Below, in pieces: positions 7,560 to 17,077 of a stretch of DNA of 62,053 nt. The DNA comes from Polynucleobacter finlandensis (GTDB lineage Bacteria > Pseudomonadota > Gammaproteobacteria > Burkholderiales > Burkholderiaceae). Under the pieces are notes generated by a model that was not told where the DNA came from, made no database searches, and was given only the letters and a program-made list of their open reading frames with translations. The first letter of the stretch is position 1; the number at the start of each line of letters is the position of its first letter. The stretch is from the NCBI RefSeq assembly GCF_018881755.1, contig NZ_JACVPS010000016.1:1-62053 (forward strand), written 5' to 3'. The translations under genes were made by a program, and so were the position numbers.

Positions 7560-8872
7560 GGCCCTTTTTTCTTAAACAAAGCATAGAAAAAACCATCATT
7601 TGTTGCCGAAGGCAGAATCTGCCCCGGAGCGCTCAATCGTAACGCATTGCTATGCTCTGCTGCAAACCAAACGGCTTGAGACTCGCCCTCCTCTGGAAAT
7701 ACCGAACAGGTGACATATAACAGCAGTCCCTCGGGCTTTAGCATCTTCCAGGCCTGAGTCAAAATCCCGCGTTGTCGTTGCTGCAAAGACTTCACATCAG
7801 CTTCGCGCCTGAGAAACGGAATGTCTGGGTGACGCGACACAATTCCAGAAGCAGAGCACGGCGCATCGAGCAAAATTTTGTCAAAGAGCCTGCCATCCCA
7901 CCACGCTGCTTTGGATGCATCTCCCCGAGTAATTTTGACTCTATCTGATTGCAAACGCAGCCGATCTAGATTACCGCCAATTTTTCCGAGGCGCTCCCCA
8001 TCTAACTCCAAGGCAACTACTTCAGAATCTGCCAGCTCCAATAAATGGGCAGTCTTGCCGCCAGGCGCAGCGCAAGCATCCAGAATAAGCTCGCCAGGTT
8101 TTGGATCCAGAAGCACTGCGGCTATTTGCGCGCCCGCATCCTGAACAGATACTGCCCCGCCATAAAAGCCGGGCAAATCCGATACCGGTACTGGCTCACT
8201 TAATAAAAGCGCTGCATCTAACTTCAATCCAGCGACATCATCAATTGGCGCAGAAGAAATACCTGATTGCGTTAATAGCTCTTGGTATTGACCGCGAGTA
8301 TGTTGCCTTGCATTGACGCGCAATATTAAGGGCGCCCTTTGTGCCTGCTGTATCAGTAGCGCCTGCCAAACTTTAGAGTAATTTTTCTTGAGGCTTGCAC
8401 GCCACCAAGGCGGCACAAACATTGGAATGGGATCTGGCGGATAACGCTTCTCACCTTCGGGGGGCTGCACAGTCAAACTCACTTTGCGCAAGACGGCATT
8501 GACCAGGCCTTTGGCATACATGGTCGGCTCGTACTCGCTACAAGCATTTACCGCCTGATCAACAATGGTATGTGCTGCATACCCCTTGCCATCTTGGTTA
8601 CCCTGCAGAAACAATGCAATGGCAACGCTTAACAGATTCTCAACCGGGGCAGGCGGAGGCTTGGGAATAAATTGCGCAATCAACTCATGTGAGCGAATCC
8701 ACTTACGCAAAGCATCAAAGGTCAAACTTTGAACAATCGGTCTTTCGTGAGCATCTAACTGATCCAAAACCTCTGTCAGAGAGCGCCCATCCATCACCTC
8801 ACCTATAGCTTGCGCTGAGATCGTGATTGCCTCTGAAAGGGGAAGACTACGTGGTGATTTTTGATCCGACAA
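7556..8872 (-). CDS. rsmB: 16S rRNA (cytosine-967 C5) methyltransferase
   Basis: RsmB methylates C967 of 16S rRNA using S-adenosylmethionine. The N-terminal ~150 residues resemble the NusB-like RNA-binding domain (VLDQLDAHERPIVQSLTFDA). The C-terminal Rossmann methyltransferase has LDACAAPGGKTAHLLEL, the DAPCSASGIVSRHPDI motif and the catalytic VTCSVFPEEGE cysteine. The frame stays open to 8938, but the likely start is TTG 8870-8872: it lies 1 nt after the fmt stop and has AAGGA (8878-8882) at a 5-nt spacing, giving 438 aa, the usual family length. It is part of the def-fmt-rsmB-DUF4390-ntrYX operon. Confidence 0.93.
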   Translation of the reverse strand: MSDQKSPRSLPLSEAITISAQAIGEVMDGRSLTEVLDQLDAHERPIVQSLTFDALRKWIRSHELIAQFIPKPPPAPVENLLSVAIALFLQGNQDGKGYAAHTIVDQAVNACSEYEPTMYAKGLVNAVLRKVSLTVQPPEGEKRYPPDPIPMFVPPWWRASLKKNYSKVWQALLIQQAQRAPLILRVNARQHTRGQYQELLTQSGISSAPIDDVAGLKLDAALLLSEPVPVSDLPGFYGGAVSVQDAGAQIAAVLLDPKPGELILDACAAPGGKTAHLLELADSEVVALELDGERLGKIGGNLDRLRLQSDRVKITRGDASKAAWWDGRLFDKILLDAPCSASGIVSRHPDIPFLRREADVKSLQQRQRGILTQAWKMLKPEGLLLYVTCSVFPEEGESQAVWFAAEHSNALRLSAPGQILPSATNDGFFYALFKKKGP

Positions 8873-8873
8873 A

Positions 8874-9869
8874 TTATTCCTTATGAAAGCGCAATGCTTT
8901 CGATGGTGCGCCATGCGTACGTAAATATGCGACCGCATTCATTCTTTTTCCGCCTGGCTTTTGCATCTCCAATACTTCAATCACACCCTGGCCGCATTGA
9001 ATGAATGCGCCCTCTTTGCTAAATCCCAAGACCTCACCAATCTGACCAGTCTGACTATAGCCCCCAGAATGCGATACACGAGAATTCCAAAACTTCATTG
9101 GTATGCCATCGAGATTGCTTGTTGCCCCAGGAAAAGGATTAAAAGCACGAATGCGATGATCAATTTCTGTTGCGCTAAGCTGCCAATCAATCTCTGCTTC
9201 GCTTTTTAATATCTTCTCTGCATATCGAATGCCTTCAGCTGCTTGTGGCGTCTTGATTAAGCTTGCGCCCTGCTGCAGAGTGCTTAATGCCTCAACAATA
9301 GACTCGGCCCCAAGCTTAGCCAAGCGATCATGCAATGAAGCACTGGTTTCATTGTCAGCAATAGCAATTTCGCGAACCAAAACAGTATCCCCAGTGTCAA
9401 GGCCCACATCCATCTTCATAATGCTGACACCCGTCTTGCTGTCGCCGTGCTCGATTGACCGCTGTATTGGCGCAGCACCACGCCATCGCGGCAGAATCGA
9501 AGCATGAATATTGAAACAACCATGACGTAGGTTGCTCTCGGCAATATCCAAAACATCTTGTGGAAGAATTAATCCGTATGCAACCACTACCATCACATCA
9601 AAGTCTGTCGTAGACAGCTGTTGATAGGCAGCCTCAGCTTCGGCTTGCTTTTCAGGATCAGCGCTATTTCGCCTAAGAGAGGCCGGTTGCAAAAGGGGAA
9701 TATTTTTTTCTAGTGCAAATGTTTTTACGGGGCTGGCCTGCACATGCATGCCTCTACCAGAACGACGATCGGGCTGCGTCAGCACCAAAACAATCTGATG
9801 ACCAGCGGCATCGATCGCGCGCATTGCTTGCGCAGCAAACTCAGGCGTCCCAGCAAAAACAATTTTCAT
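8874..9869 (-). CDS. fmt: Methionyl-tRNA formyltransferase
   Basis: Fmt formylates Met-tRNA(fMet) with 10-formyl-THF to make the initiator tRNA. The 331-aa length is normal. The N-terminal Rossmann part begins MKIVFAGTPEFAAQAM. The catalytic set is visible: N120 and H122 in FNIHASILPRWRGAAPIQ, and D158 in MKMDVGLDTGD. The C-terminal OB-like domain (FNPFPGATS onward) is present. It lies 9 bp after def and is followed directly by rsmB, the standard initiation-factor gene cluster. Confidence 0.96.
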   Translation of the reverse strand: MKIVFAGTPEFAAQAMRAIDAAGHQIVLVLTQPDRRSGRGMHVQASPVKTFALEKNIPLLQPASLRRNSADPEKQAEAEAAYQQLSTTDFDVMVVVAYGLILPQDVLDIAESNLRHGCFNIHASILPRWRGAAPIQRSIEHGDSKTGVSIMKMDVGLDTGDTVLVREIAIADNETSASLHDRLAKLGAESIVEALSTLQQGASLIKTPQAAEGIRYAEKILKSEAEIDWQLSATEIDHRIRAFNPFPGATSNLDGIPMKFWNSRVSHSGGYSQTGQIGEVLGFSKEGAFIQCGQGVIEVLEMQKPGGKRMNAVAYLRTHGAPSKALRFHKE

Positions 9870-9878
9870 GGATGGCGC

Positions 9879-10394
9879 TTAGCGCTGACCCACTAACTCT
9901 TTGATGCGCTTTTTCATTTTAAGAGAAATGCGATTGCGCTTGAGTGGCGACAAGTACTCCACAAATACTTTGCCTTGCAAATGATCCATCTCGTGTTGCA
10001 AACAAACCGACAGCAAACCATCTGCTTCTAATTCAAATTGTTTGCCATTGATATCTAAGGCCTTCACTCGAATTGAGTCTGGCCTCTCTACTTCATCGTA
10101 ATACTCAGGAACAGAGAGGCAGCCCTCACGCCAGGATTTTGTTTCGGGGCTCGCCCATACCAACTCTGGATTAATAAAAACCATCAGCTCGTCTTGGTTA
10201 TCTGAAATGTCGATCACCACAATCCGCTCATGAATATCCACTTGGGTTGCAGCCAATCCAACCCCGGGAGCCTCATACATTGTGTCGGCCATATCCGCTA
10301 CGATTTTTTTAATACGAGCATCCACCGCCGCAACAGGTTTGGCAATTCGATGTAGACGGGGGTCTGGGTAGCAAAGTACGGGTAATAAAGCCAT
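9879..10394 (-). CDS. def: Peptide deformylase
   Basis: Def removes the N-formyl group from nascent proteins and works opposite Fmt. All three metal-site motifs are present: [15 protein letters not shown] (Cys ligand) and QHEMDHLQG (HExxH). The frame is open to 10472, but the ATG at 10394 gives [18 protein letters not shown], the usual family N-terminus, and 171 aa, the usual length. The longer version would also overlap the divergent dprA. It heads the leftward def-fmt-rsmB-DUF4390-ntrY-ntrX operon. Confidence 0.95.
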   Translation of the reverse strand: MALLPVLCYPDPRLHRIAKPVAAVDARIKKIVADMADTMYEAPGVGLAATQVDIHERIVVIDISDNQDELMVFINPELVWASPETKSWREGCLSVPEYYDEVERPDSIRVKALDINGKQFELEADGLLSVCLQHEMDHLQGKVFVEYLSPLKRNRISLKMKKRIKELVGQR

Positions 10395-10466
10395 GTAGGA
10401 ATTATCCAACAGAGTAATCAGACTGTCCCGATTGTTGAAAATATTCCTAAGCTCAAGAATCAACCG

Positions 10467-11192
10467 ATGCACCTACCCCAAACCACGAATAGCATCATAG
10501 CAATCCACCGCCAGGATAAAAACTACCCTATCCGCTTGAATGATTTATATGATCCCCCAAAGGTCCTCTATATATATGGTGACATTGCGCTGCTGCATCA
10601 ACCCATGATTGCGATAGTGGGTTCTCGGACAGCCAGTATTAGAGGCATGGAGAATGCCTCGGTGTTTGCCAAAGCCCTCTCTAAGGCTGGCTTGGTGGTG
10701 CTCTCAGGGATGGCGCGCGGCATCGATGGTGCGGCCCATCAAGCCACCCTTGGGCTAGATCATGGGCTTACTTTGGCTGTCTGCGGTACTGGCATAGATG
10801 TCGTTTACCCACGAGAGCACGCCAATCTTGCCAACGACATTGCCAAAAGGGGGCTGCTGCTTTCTGAATTCCCCCCAGGAACTGGGCCCAAACCATTTCA
10901 CTTTCCAAGGCGCAACCGTTTAATTGCCGCCCTTGCGTTGGGAGTGGTCGTCATTGAGGCGGCCGATAAATCTGGCTCCCTTATTACCGCTCGAATTGCT
11001 GCAGAGCTCGGAAGGGAGGTTTTTGCCTTGCCAGGACCGGCCGAAGACCCTCTTTACAGAGGTTGTCACCGCCTTATTCAGGAGGGGGCGAAGCTTGTGG
11101 TCTCCCCGGGCGAAGTTCTGGAAGATATCATTACGGGGTCAAAAACCCCTTTTAAAGGCCCTGGAATGGCTTTTTTAGGAAAAAAATCATGA
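10467..11192 (+). CDS. dprA: DNA-processing protein DprA (short form)
   Basis: DprA loads RecA on incoming single-stranded DNA during natural transformation. The Rossmann-like core is clear: [60 protein letters not shown] and [11 protein letters not shown]. At 241 aa it is well below the common ~360-390 aa. It lacks the C-terminal winged-helix domain, ending shortly after the core, and has only a minimal N-terminal extension rather than a full SAM-like domain. It is divergent from def with about 72 bp between starts. Confidence 0.9.
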   Translation: MHLPQTTNSIIAIHRQDKNYPIRLNDLYDPPKVLYIYGDIALLHQPMIAIVGSRTASIRGMENASVFAKALSKAGLVVLSGMARGIDGAAHQATLGLDHGLTLAVCGTGIDVVYPREHANLANDIAKRGLLLSEFPPGTGPKPFHFPRRNRLIAALALGVVVIEAADKSGSLITARIAAELGREVFALPGPAEDPLYRGCHRLIQEGAKLVVSPGEVLEDIITGSKTPFKGPGMAFLGKKS

Positions 11193-11350
11193 GCTATGGA
11201 ACTCTAAATCAAGGGGTTTTGGACTTTTGTCAATTTATCGGTTAATAATAAAAAAGGGGTAAATGATCGGCCGAACCCTGATTTGGTTTAAATTGATCAT
11301 CCTTTTCCCCCATTAAATACTTAATTTCAGGCTCAAATTTAGGCAAACGC

Positions 11351-14023
11351 GTGGCTAAAGCATCTACCAAAAGCAGTTCTAAAACTTCAACAGTGGACCA
11401 CCCAAAGGCGCTCATCATCGCCGAGAAGCCCTCAGTAGCCAACGACATCGCTAAGGCACTCGGTGGATTTACAAAATATGAGGACTACTTTGAGAGCGAT
11501 GATTTCGTTATTTCATCGGCTGTTGGTCACCTCTTGGAGATAGCTGCGCCAGAAGAATATGAAGTGAAGCGGGGTAAATGGTCTTTTGCCAACCTACCGG
11601 TGGTCCCCCCTTATTTCGACCTTCGCCCTATTGTCAAAACAGAATCTCGCTTAAAGGTTTTACAAAAACTGATTAAGCGTAAAGACATTAATGCCCTGAT
11701 TAATGCTTGTGACGCGGGGCGCGAAGGTGAGCTCATTTTCCGCCTGATTGCTCAACACGCTAAAGCGCCACAGTCTATTCAGAGACTCTGGTTGCAGTCC
11801 ATGACCCCCAATGCTATCCGCGAAGGCTTTGCCTCACTGCGCTCCGACGATGATATGAAGCCGCTTGCTGACGCAGCCCGTTGCCGCTCTGAAGCAGACT
11901 GGTTGGTTGGTATCAACGGCACTCGGGCAATGACTGCATTTAATAGTAAGAGTGGTGGCTTCTTTCTGACGACCGTTGGACGAGTACAAACGCCCACCCT
12001 GTCCATCGTTGTGGAACGTGAAGAGCTGATCCGCAAATTTATTTCAAAAGACTATTGGGAAGTGAAAGCAGAGTTCATCGCTTCGGCTGGCATTTATGAG
12101 GGTCGCTGGTTTGACCCGAAGTTCAAAAAAGATCCGGCTGCTCCAGATGCTCGTGAAAATCGACTTTGGAGCGAGGCTGCTGCGCAAAGTATTGTGGCTG
12201 CCTGTCGCGATAAAAAGGCGACCGTTACTGAAGAGGCTAAACCTGCCACTCAACTTGCGCCCCAGTTATTTGACTTAACCAGCTTACAGCGCGAGGCCAA
12301 TGCCCGCTTTGGTTTTTCTGCAAAAAACACACTAGGCCTAGCCCAAGCGCTTTATGAGCGTCATAAGGTGCTGACTTATCCGCGTACAGATGCAAAAGCG
12401 CTCCCTGAAGATTACTTGGATACCGTCAAGCAAACAATGGAAAACTTGGCGAAGCATTCGCAAGAGTACCGTCCATTTGCCGAGCAAATTTTGAAGGGGG
12501 ATCCCAAAGATCCAAAAGCAAAAGTAGGTGCCGGTTGGATTAAACCCAACAAACGCATTTTTGATAACTCAAAAATCTCTGATCACTTTGCCATCATTCC
12601 AACACTCGAAGCGCCCAAAACATTAAGCGAGCCCGAGTTCAAGTTATATGACTTGGTGGTGCGTCGCTTCTTGGCAGTCTTTTATCCTGCAGCTGAATTT
12701 AGAGTCACCACGCGCATCACTGAGGCCTCTGGCCATCACTTTAAAACTGAAGGTAGAGTGCTCGTAAACCCAGGCTGGCTAACCGTTTACGGCCGCTCCA
12801 ATCAAGCCGATGATGAGTTGGTTGCCGTTAAAGAGGGTGAAACCGTTCAGAGCGAATCGATTGCAGCTGTTCCGCTCAAAACAAAACCCCCGGCACGCTA
12901 CACCGAGGCGACATTGCTCTCAGCAATGGAAAGTGCTGGCAAGTGGGTGGATGACGATGACATGCGTGAAGCTATGGCTGAAAAAGGTTTAGGCACTCCA
13001 GCTACTCGCGCTGCCATTATTGAAGGCTTGCTAGCTGAAAGATATATGGTGCGCGAAGCCCGCGAACTCATCCCTACTGCAAAAGCATTTCAGTTGATGA
13101 CCTTGTTGCGTGGTTTAGACGTTGAAGAGTTAACCCGTCCAGACCTTACTGGTAACTGGGAAAATAAGTTATCGCTGATTGAGCAAGGCAAGATGAATCG
13201 CGATACCTTCATGCAAGAAATTGCGCAGATGACACAGCGCATTGTGAAGCGCGCTAAAGAATATGACAGTGACACCATACCGGGTGACTACGCAACGATG
13301 TCCACCCCATGCCCGCATTGCAAGGGCCCCATTAAAGAAAATTATCGCCGTTTTGCGTGCGAGAAATGCGGCTTCAATATTAGCAAGACCCCTGGTGGGC
13401 GTGCTTTTGAATACCCAGAAGTAGAAGAGCTACTGCGTGAAAAGACCATTGGTCCACTACAAGGCTTTCGCAGCAAAATGGGGCGCCCATTTGCCGCCAT
13501 CATTAAGTTAAGCGAAATTCCAGAAGATGATGCCGACTATCCAAATGCTGGCTTTAAGCTCGAGTTTGATTTTGGTAATTCGCAAGATGATGAAACTGAA
13601 GCGATTGACTTTACTGGTCGACAAACTTTGGGCGTCTGCCCAAAATGTTCTGGCGCGGTATATGAAGATGGCATGCGGTATTTATGCGAAAACAATACTG
13701 GCCCAAGTAAAACTTGTGACTTCAAAACTGGCAAGGTTGTTCTGCAACAAGAAATTTCTACCGAACAAGTGCAGAAGTTATTGGCCGAAGGAAAAACCGA
13801 CCTGTTAACCAACTTCAAATCAAACCGCACTGGACGCGGCTTTAAGGCTTACTTAGCTTTAGGGTCTGACGGGAAAATTGGTTTTGAGTTTGAAGCTAAG
13901 GCCCCCAAAGCTGAAGGCGCTGCTAAGGCACCGGCGAAAAAGCGCGCTGGTGCAAGCGCGGCAACTAAGTCTGCGGCAAAACCCAAACGTGCGAGCAAGG
14001 CAAAGTCGTCCTCAAGCACCTGA
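11351..14023 (+). CDS. topB: DNA topoisomerase III
   Basis: Type IA topoisomerase, 890 aa. The Toprim domain has AEKPSVANDIAKAL (from residue 24) and DAGREGE (121-127). The active-site tyrosine is Y343 in TYPRTD, and VGRVQTPTL is the conserved arginine region. Two zinc-ribbon-like C-terminal repeats follow (PCPHCKGPIKENYRRFACEKCGF; VCPKCSGAVYEDGMRYLC, then CDF). The last ~40 residues are an Ala/Lys/Ser-rich basic tail, probably DNA-binding. The start is GTG 11351, preceded by AGG. In many Burkholderiales a DUF494 (smg) gene lies between dprA and topB; here the 158-bp gap is too small for it. The 3' end overlaps the convergent gene at 13849. Confidence 0.93.
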   Translation: MAKASTKSSSKTSTVDHPKALIIAEKPSVANDIAKALGGFTKYEDYFESDDFVISSAVGHLLEIAAPEEYEVKRGKWSFANLPVVPPYFDLRPIVKTESRLKVLQKLIKRKDINALINACDAGREGELIFRLIAQHAKAPQSIQRLWLQSMTPNAIREGFASLRSDDDMKPLADAARCRSEADWLVGINGTRAMTAFNSKSGGFFLTTVGRVQTPTLSIVVEREELIRKFISKDYWEVKAEFIASAGIYEGRWFDPKFKKDPAAPDARENRLWSEAAAQSIVAACRDKKATVTEEAKPATQLAPQLFDLTSLQREANARFGFSAKNTLGLAQALYERHKVLTYPRTDAKALPEDYLDTVKQTMENLAKHSQEYRPFAEQILKGDPKDPKAKVGAGWIKPNKRIFDNSKISDHFAIIPTLEAPKTLSEPEFKLYDLVVRRFLAVFYPAAEFRVTTRITEASGHHFKTEGRVLVNPGWLTVYGRSNQADDELVAVKEGETVQSESIAAVPLKTKPPARYTEATLLSAMESAGKWVDDDDMREAMAEKGLGTPATRAAIIEGLLAERYMVREARELIPTAKAFQLMTLLRGLDVEELTRPDLTGNWENKLSLIEQGKMNRDTFMQEIAQMTQRIVKRAKEYDSDTIPGDYATMSTPCPHCKGPIKENYRRFACEKCGFNISKTPGGRAFEYPEVEELLREKTIGPLQGFRSKMGRPFAAIIKLSEIPEDDADYPNAGFKLEFDFGNSQDDETEAIDFTGRQTLGVCPKCSGAVYEDGMRYLCENNTGPSKTCDFKTGKVVLQQEISTEQVQKLLAEGKTDLLTNFKSNRTGRGFKAYLALGSDGKIGFEFEAKAPKAEGAAKAPAKKRAGASAATKSAAKPKRASKAKSSSST

Positions 14024-15084
14024 GCGGTAATTAATTTGGCCGCTAACGCAGACCAAAGCACTCCTCTCGACCCCAAGGCAGTAGCCAGAAAAATGCCAGG
14101 GCGTTGAGTGAGGGCGCCAATGATCGGCAGTCGATCACCGGCAACACAACGTATTCCGACAAAGCAATCGGCAACTTTTAATGAAGTGCTATCGCCCTCT
14201 CTGTAATCCAGCAATCCTTGGGCCTGCTCACGATTGAACATATCGCTGCTCTCGCGAGCCTCCAAGTCATCCTCACCCTCATCAAAACTTGAGCCGACTA
14301 TCCACCGGTGGCTACCATCCGCAAGTTCTTCGGCAGGCAAGCAATAGCCATCGCCAGAGATGCCTACTCGTGGTAATTGCGCGGCCCAAGGATCGTTCTT
14401 GGCGATTGAAAAAATACTCAACTGGCCGCGCACTGGTTTTAGCGGCAAGCGAATATCAACACTAGCCATTAAGGTCTTGGCCTCCATTGCAGCAGCCACA
14501 ATCACTTTTTGTGCACTGATGATTGGCTGGCCTGCGCCATCAAACAAAAGCCATCTCCCATTACATGCCTCAAGACGGCTAATGTGTACGCTCCAAAAGC
14601 AGGTCAATCTTTTGTGTTTCTGCAATAAATCATTTGCAGCCTTAGCTAAGCTAAGGGATGCGCCTCGTGGCAACCACACGCCGCTTTGCTCAACACCTAA
14701 AAGTATCCGCGCTTCACCGGCATCCAAAGGCCTGGCCATATCGTTATCAAGATCAAGTGCCTGTAAATGCTTTTGCAGTTCTTCGCGATCAAATGCTTTA
14801 TCTTTTTTAGTCGGCTGGAATATGCCGTGTTGATTCCACTGTTTTCCCCAACGTGCTTCGGCCATTAGAAAAGCGATGCGCGTTAATCGTAAGAGGCGAG
14901 GCGAGCCTCTACCTATATGGGGATGGGCTATTGCGTATGCATGGCTTGAACAAGCGCTTGCTGGTGAATTCGCTGCATCGACTATACAAACAGATTGCCC
15001 ACGCGCCAGTAGTTCATTTGCAATGGTGGCACCTGCAATACCAGCCCCAATCACCACTATTTCATGGTGTTGGGGTATGGGCAT
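13849..15084 (-). CDS. FAD-dependent oxidoreductase, MnmC C-domain-like
   Basis: A 411-aa DAO-type flavoprotein. The N-terminal FAD fold has VVIGAGIAGATIANELLARG. Later signatures (PVRGQLSIF, GISGDGYCLPAEE, GIRCVAGDRLPIIGAL, TALGSRGVLWSALAAKL) match the oxidase half of MnmC, which removes the carboxymethyl group from cmnm5(s2)U34 in tRNA. The MnmC methyltransferase half is missing, so it is either a stand-alone MnmC-C enzyme or a related amine oxidase. The family-like C-terminus (DLVAALAPARF) already lies within the topB overlap, followed by a low-complexity extension. The last 175 bp are antisense to the topB tail. Confidence 0.8.
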   Translation of the reverse strand: MPIPQHHEIVVIGAGIAGATIANELLARGQSVCIVDAANSPASACSSHAYAIAHPHIGRGSPRLLRLTRIAFLMAEARWGKQWNQHGIFQPTKKDKAFDREELQKHLQALDLDNDMARPLDAGEARILLGVEQSGVWLPRGASLSLAKAANDLLQKHKRLTCFWSVHISRLEACNGRWLLFDGAGQPIISAQKVIVAAAMEAKTLMASVDIRLPLKPVRGQLSIFSIAKNDPWAAQLPRVGISGDGYCLPAEELADGSHRWIVGSSFDEGEDDLEARESSDMFNREQAQGLLDYREGDSTSLKVADCFVGIRCVAGDRLPIIGALTQRPGIFLATALGSRGVLWSALAAKLITAQVLEDDFALLARLGFAADLVAALAPARFFAGALAAPSALGALASNSKPIFPSDPKAK

Positions 15085-15123
15085 GTTGTTTGATCTTAGA
15101 CGAACAAAACCGCTAATGCGGAA

Positions 15124-16989
15124 TTAGGCGTTTAAGCGCTTCTCAATTTTTGCGCGAGTCTCTAGTAATTCTTTTGGCAAACGTTCGCCAAGGTGCTCAA
15201 ATAATTCAGTGTGTAATTTGAGCTCGTTCTTCCAGTCATCAACACCGACTGTGATGGCTTTCTCAAATTTTTCTGCTGAATAGTCAAGACCACCCCAATG
15301 CATATCGGTATGCTCTGGGCAAATACCAAATGGGGTTTCTAGGCCCTTAGCCGTGCCTTCTGCGCGCCCAAGGATCCAAGACAGAACGCGCATATTCTCA
15401 CCAAATCCTGGCCATACGAACTTACCGTTCTCATCTTTGCGGAACCAGTTCACGCAATAGATTTTTGGCAAGACTGCCCCTTCGGCTGCAAGCTTGTTGC
15501 CAACATTCAACCAGTGCTGGAAGTAATCGCTCATGTTGTAACCGGCAAACGCAATCATTGCGAATGGATCGCGGCGCACGACACCAACTTGACCGGTAAT
15601 CGCAGCAGTAGTTTCAGAGCCCAAGGTTGCGGCCATGTAAACACCTTCTACCCAGTCACGCGCCTCGCTAACCAAAGGCACTGTATTGGAGCGGCGACCG
15701 CCGAATAAGAATGCGTCAATTGCAACGCCCTCAGGGTTGTCCCAGTTTGGATCAACCGCTGGATTGTTTGTTGCTGCGACAGTGAAGCGAGAATTTGGAT
15801 GTGCGGCTTTGCGTCCTGCTGCGCCATCTGCTGGTGTCCAGTCTTTGCCTTGCCAATCAATTAAGTGTGCTGGCGGCGTTTCTGTCAAACCCTCCCACCA
15901 AACATCACCATCATCCGTCAAACCAACGTTAGTAAAGATAACGTCTTGGTTTAATGAGTCGATACAGTTTTGATTGGTTTGCTTATTGGTTCCTGGGGCA
16001 ACACCAAAATAACCTGACTCAGGATTGATAGCAAACAGGCGGGTCTTGCCAGTAATAGGGTCTTTGCGTGGCTTGATCCAGGCAATGTCATCACCAATAG
16101 TGGTCACTTTCCAACCCTCAAATCCTTTTGGAGGGATCATCATAGAGAAGTTGGTTTTTCCGCAGGCGGATGGGAATGCTGCAGCAATGTGGTATTTCTT
16201 ACCTTCAGGTGAGCTTACTCCCAAGATCAGCATGTGCTCAGCCAGCCAGCCTTCGTCGCGACCCATATTGGAGGCAATGCGCAAAGCAAAGCATTTTTTA
16301 CCCAACAATGCGTTGCCACCGTAACCAGATCCAAAGGACCAAATTTCACGCGTCTCTGGGTAGTGAACAATGTATTTGTTTTTATTGTTTGGCCATGCAA
16401 CGTCCTTTTCGCCAGCAGCGAGTGGCTTACCAACTGTGTGTATGCAGGGTACGAATTCACCATTCGCGCCCAACTGATCAATCACGGCTTTGCCCATACG
16501 GGTCATCAAGCGCATGTTGATGGCGACATACGGACTATCTGAGAGCTCAACACCAATGTGGGCGATTGGGGAGCCAATGGGGCCCATTGAAAATGGCACC
16601 ACATACAGCGTTCTGCCACGCATGCAACCGTCAAACAAAGGCTGCAGCGTTGCACGCATTTCGCTTGGCTCTACCCAGTTATTCGTTGGGCCTGCATCTT
16701 CTTTTTTGGCTGAACAAATAAAGGTGCGATCTTCTACGCGCGCTACATCTTCTGGGTCTGACAGTGCCAAAAACGAGTTTTTGCGTTTTGCAGGGTTCAA
16801 ACGCTTGAACACTCCTGCGGCAACCAATAGCTCACAAAGCTTGTCATACTCGGTTTGAGAGCCATCACACCAGTGAATACTGTCAGGCTTAGTAAGTGCG
16901 GCAATGTCTGCAACCCATTGAATTAATTTGGTATTTTTTACATAATCTGGCGCATTGACATTGATTTGGCCATTAGTACTTGTGGTCAT
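15124..16989 (-). CDS. pckG: Phosphoenolpyruvate carboxykinase (GTP)
   Basis: PckG converts oxaloacetate and GTP to phosphoenolpyruvate, GDP and CO2, for gluconeogenesis. The 621-aa length is typical. Signatures: [20 protein letters not shown]; the PEPCK P-loop [13 protein letters not shown] with the reactive Cys276; the metal-site [12 protein letters not shown]; and [14 protein letters not shown]. It is a single-gene unit with an 88-bp gap upstream to mnmE. A gluconeogenic PEPCK suits an organism growing on organic acids rather than sugars (inference). Confidence 0.96.
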   Translation of the reverse strand: MTTSTNGQINVNAPDYVKNTKLIQWVADIAALTKPDSIHWCDGSQTEYDKLCELLVAAGVFKRLNPAKRKNSFLALSDPEDVARVEDRTFICSAKKEDAGPTNNWVEPSEMRATLQPLFDGCMRGRTLYVVPFSMGPIGSPIAHIGVELSDSPYVAINMRLMTRMGKAVIDQLGANGEFVPCIHTVGKPLAAGEKDVAWPNNKNKYIVHYPETREIWSFGSGYGGNALLGKKCFALRIASNMGRDEGWLAEHMLILGVSSPEGKKYHIAAAFPSACGKTNFSMMIPPKGFEGWKVTTIGDDIAWIKPRKDPITGKTRLFAINPESGYFGVAPGTNKQTNQNCIDSLNQDVIFTNVGLTDDGDVWWEGLTETPPAHLIDWQGKDWTPADGAAGRKAAHPNSRFTVAATNNPAVDPNWDNPEGVAIDAFLFGGRRSNTVPLVSEARDWVEGVYMAATLGSETTAAITGQVGVVRRDPFAMIAFAGYNMSDYFQHWLNVGNKLAAEGAVLPKIYCVNWFRKDENGKFVWPGFGENMRVLSWILGRAEGTAKGLETPFGICPEHTDMHWGGLDYSAEKFEKAITVGVDDWKNELKLHTELFEHLGERLPKELLETRAKIEKRLNA

Positions 16990-17077
16990 AGGATCCCTTG
17001 GAATGAATTAATTTTTAATCCAATGATTTTAACATTTCGGACATATTTATATGCTCACCCCAATGGGCGCAAACCCT

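Noticed and set aside
11135..11153. GGGGT/ACCCC hairpin followed by TTTT near the 3' end of dprA
   Set aside because: It lies inside the coding sequence and the stem is only 5 bp; probably chance or at most weak attenuation.
11242..11448. 68-aa minus-strand frame before topB
   Set aside because: It overlaps the topB start and has no recognisable features; a shadow frame.
16227..16520. Several open frames opposite pckG
   Set aside because: They are mirror frames of a strongly conserved gene and have no family resemblance.
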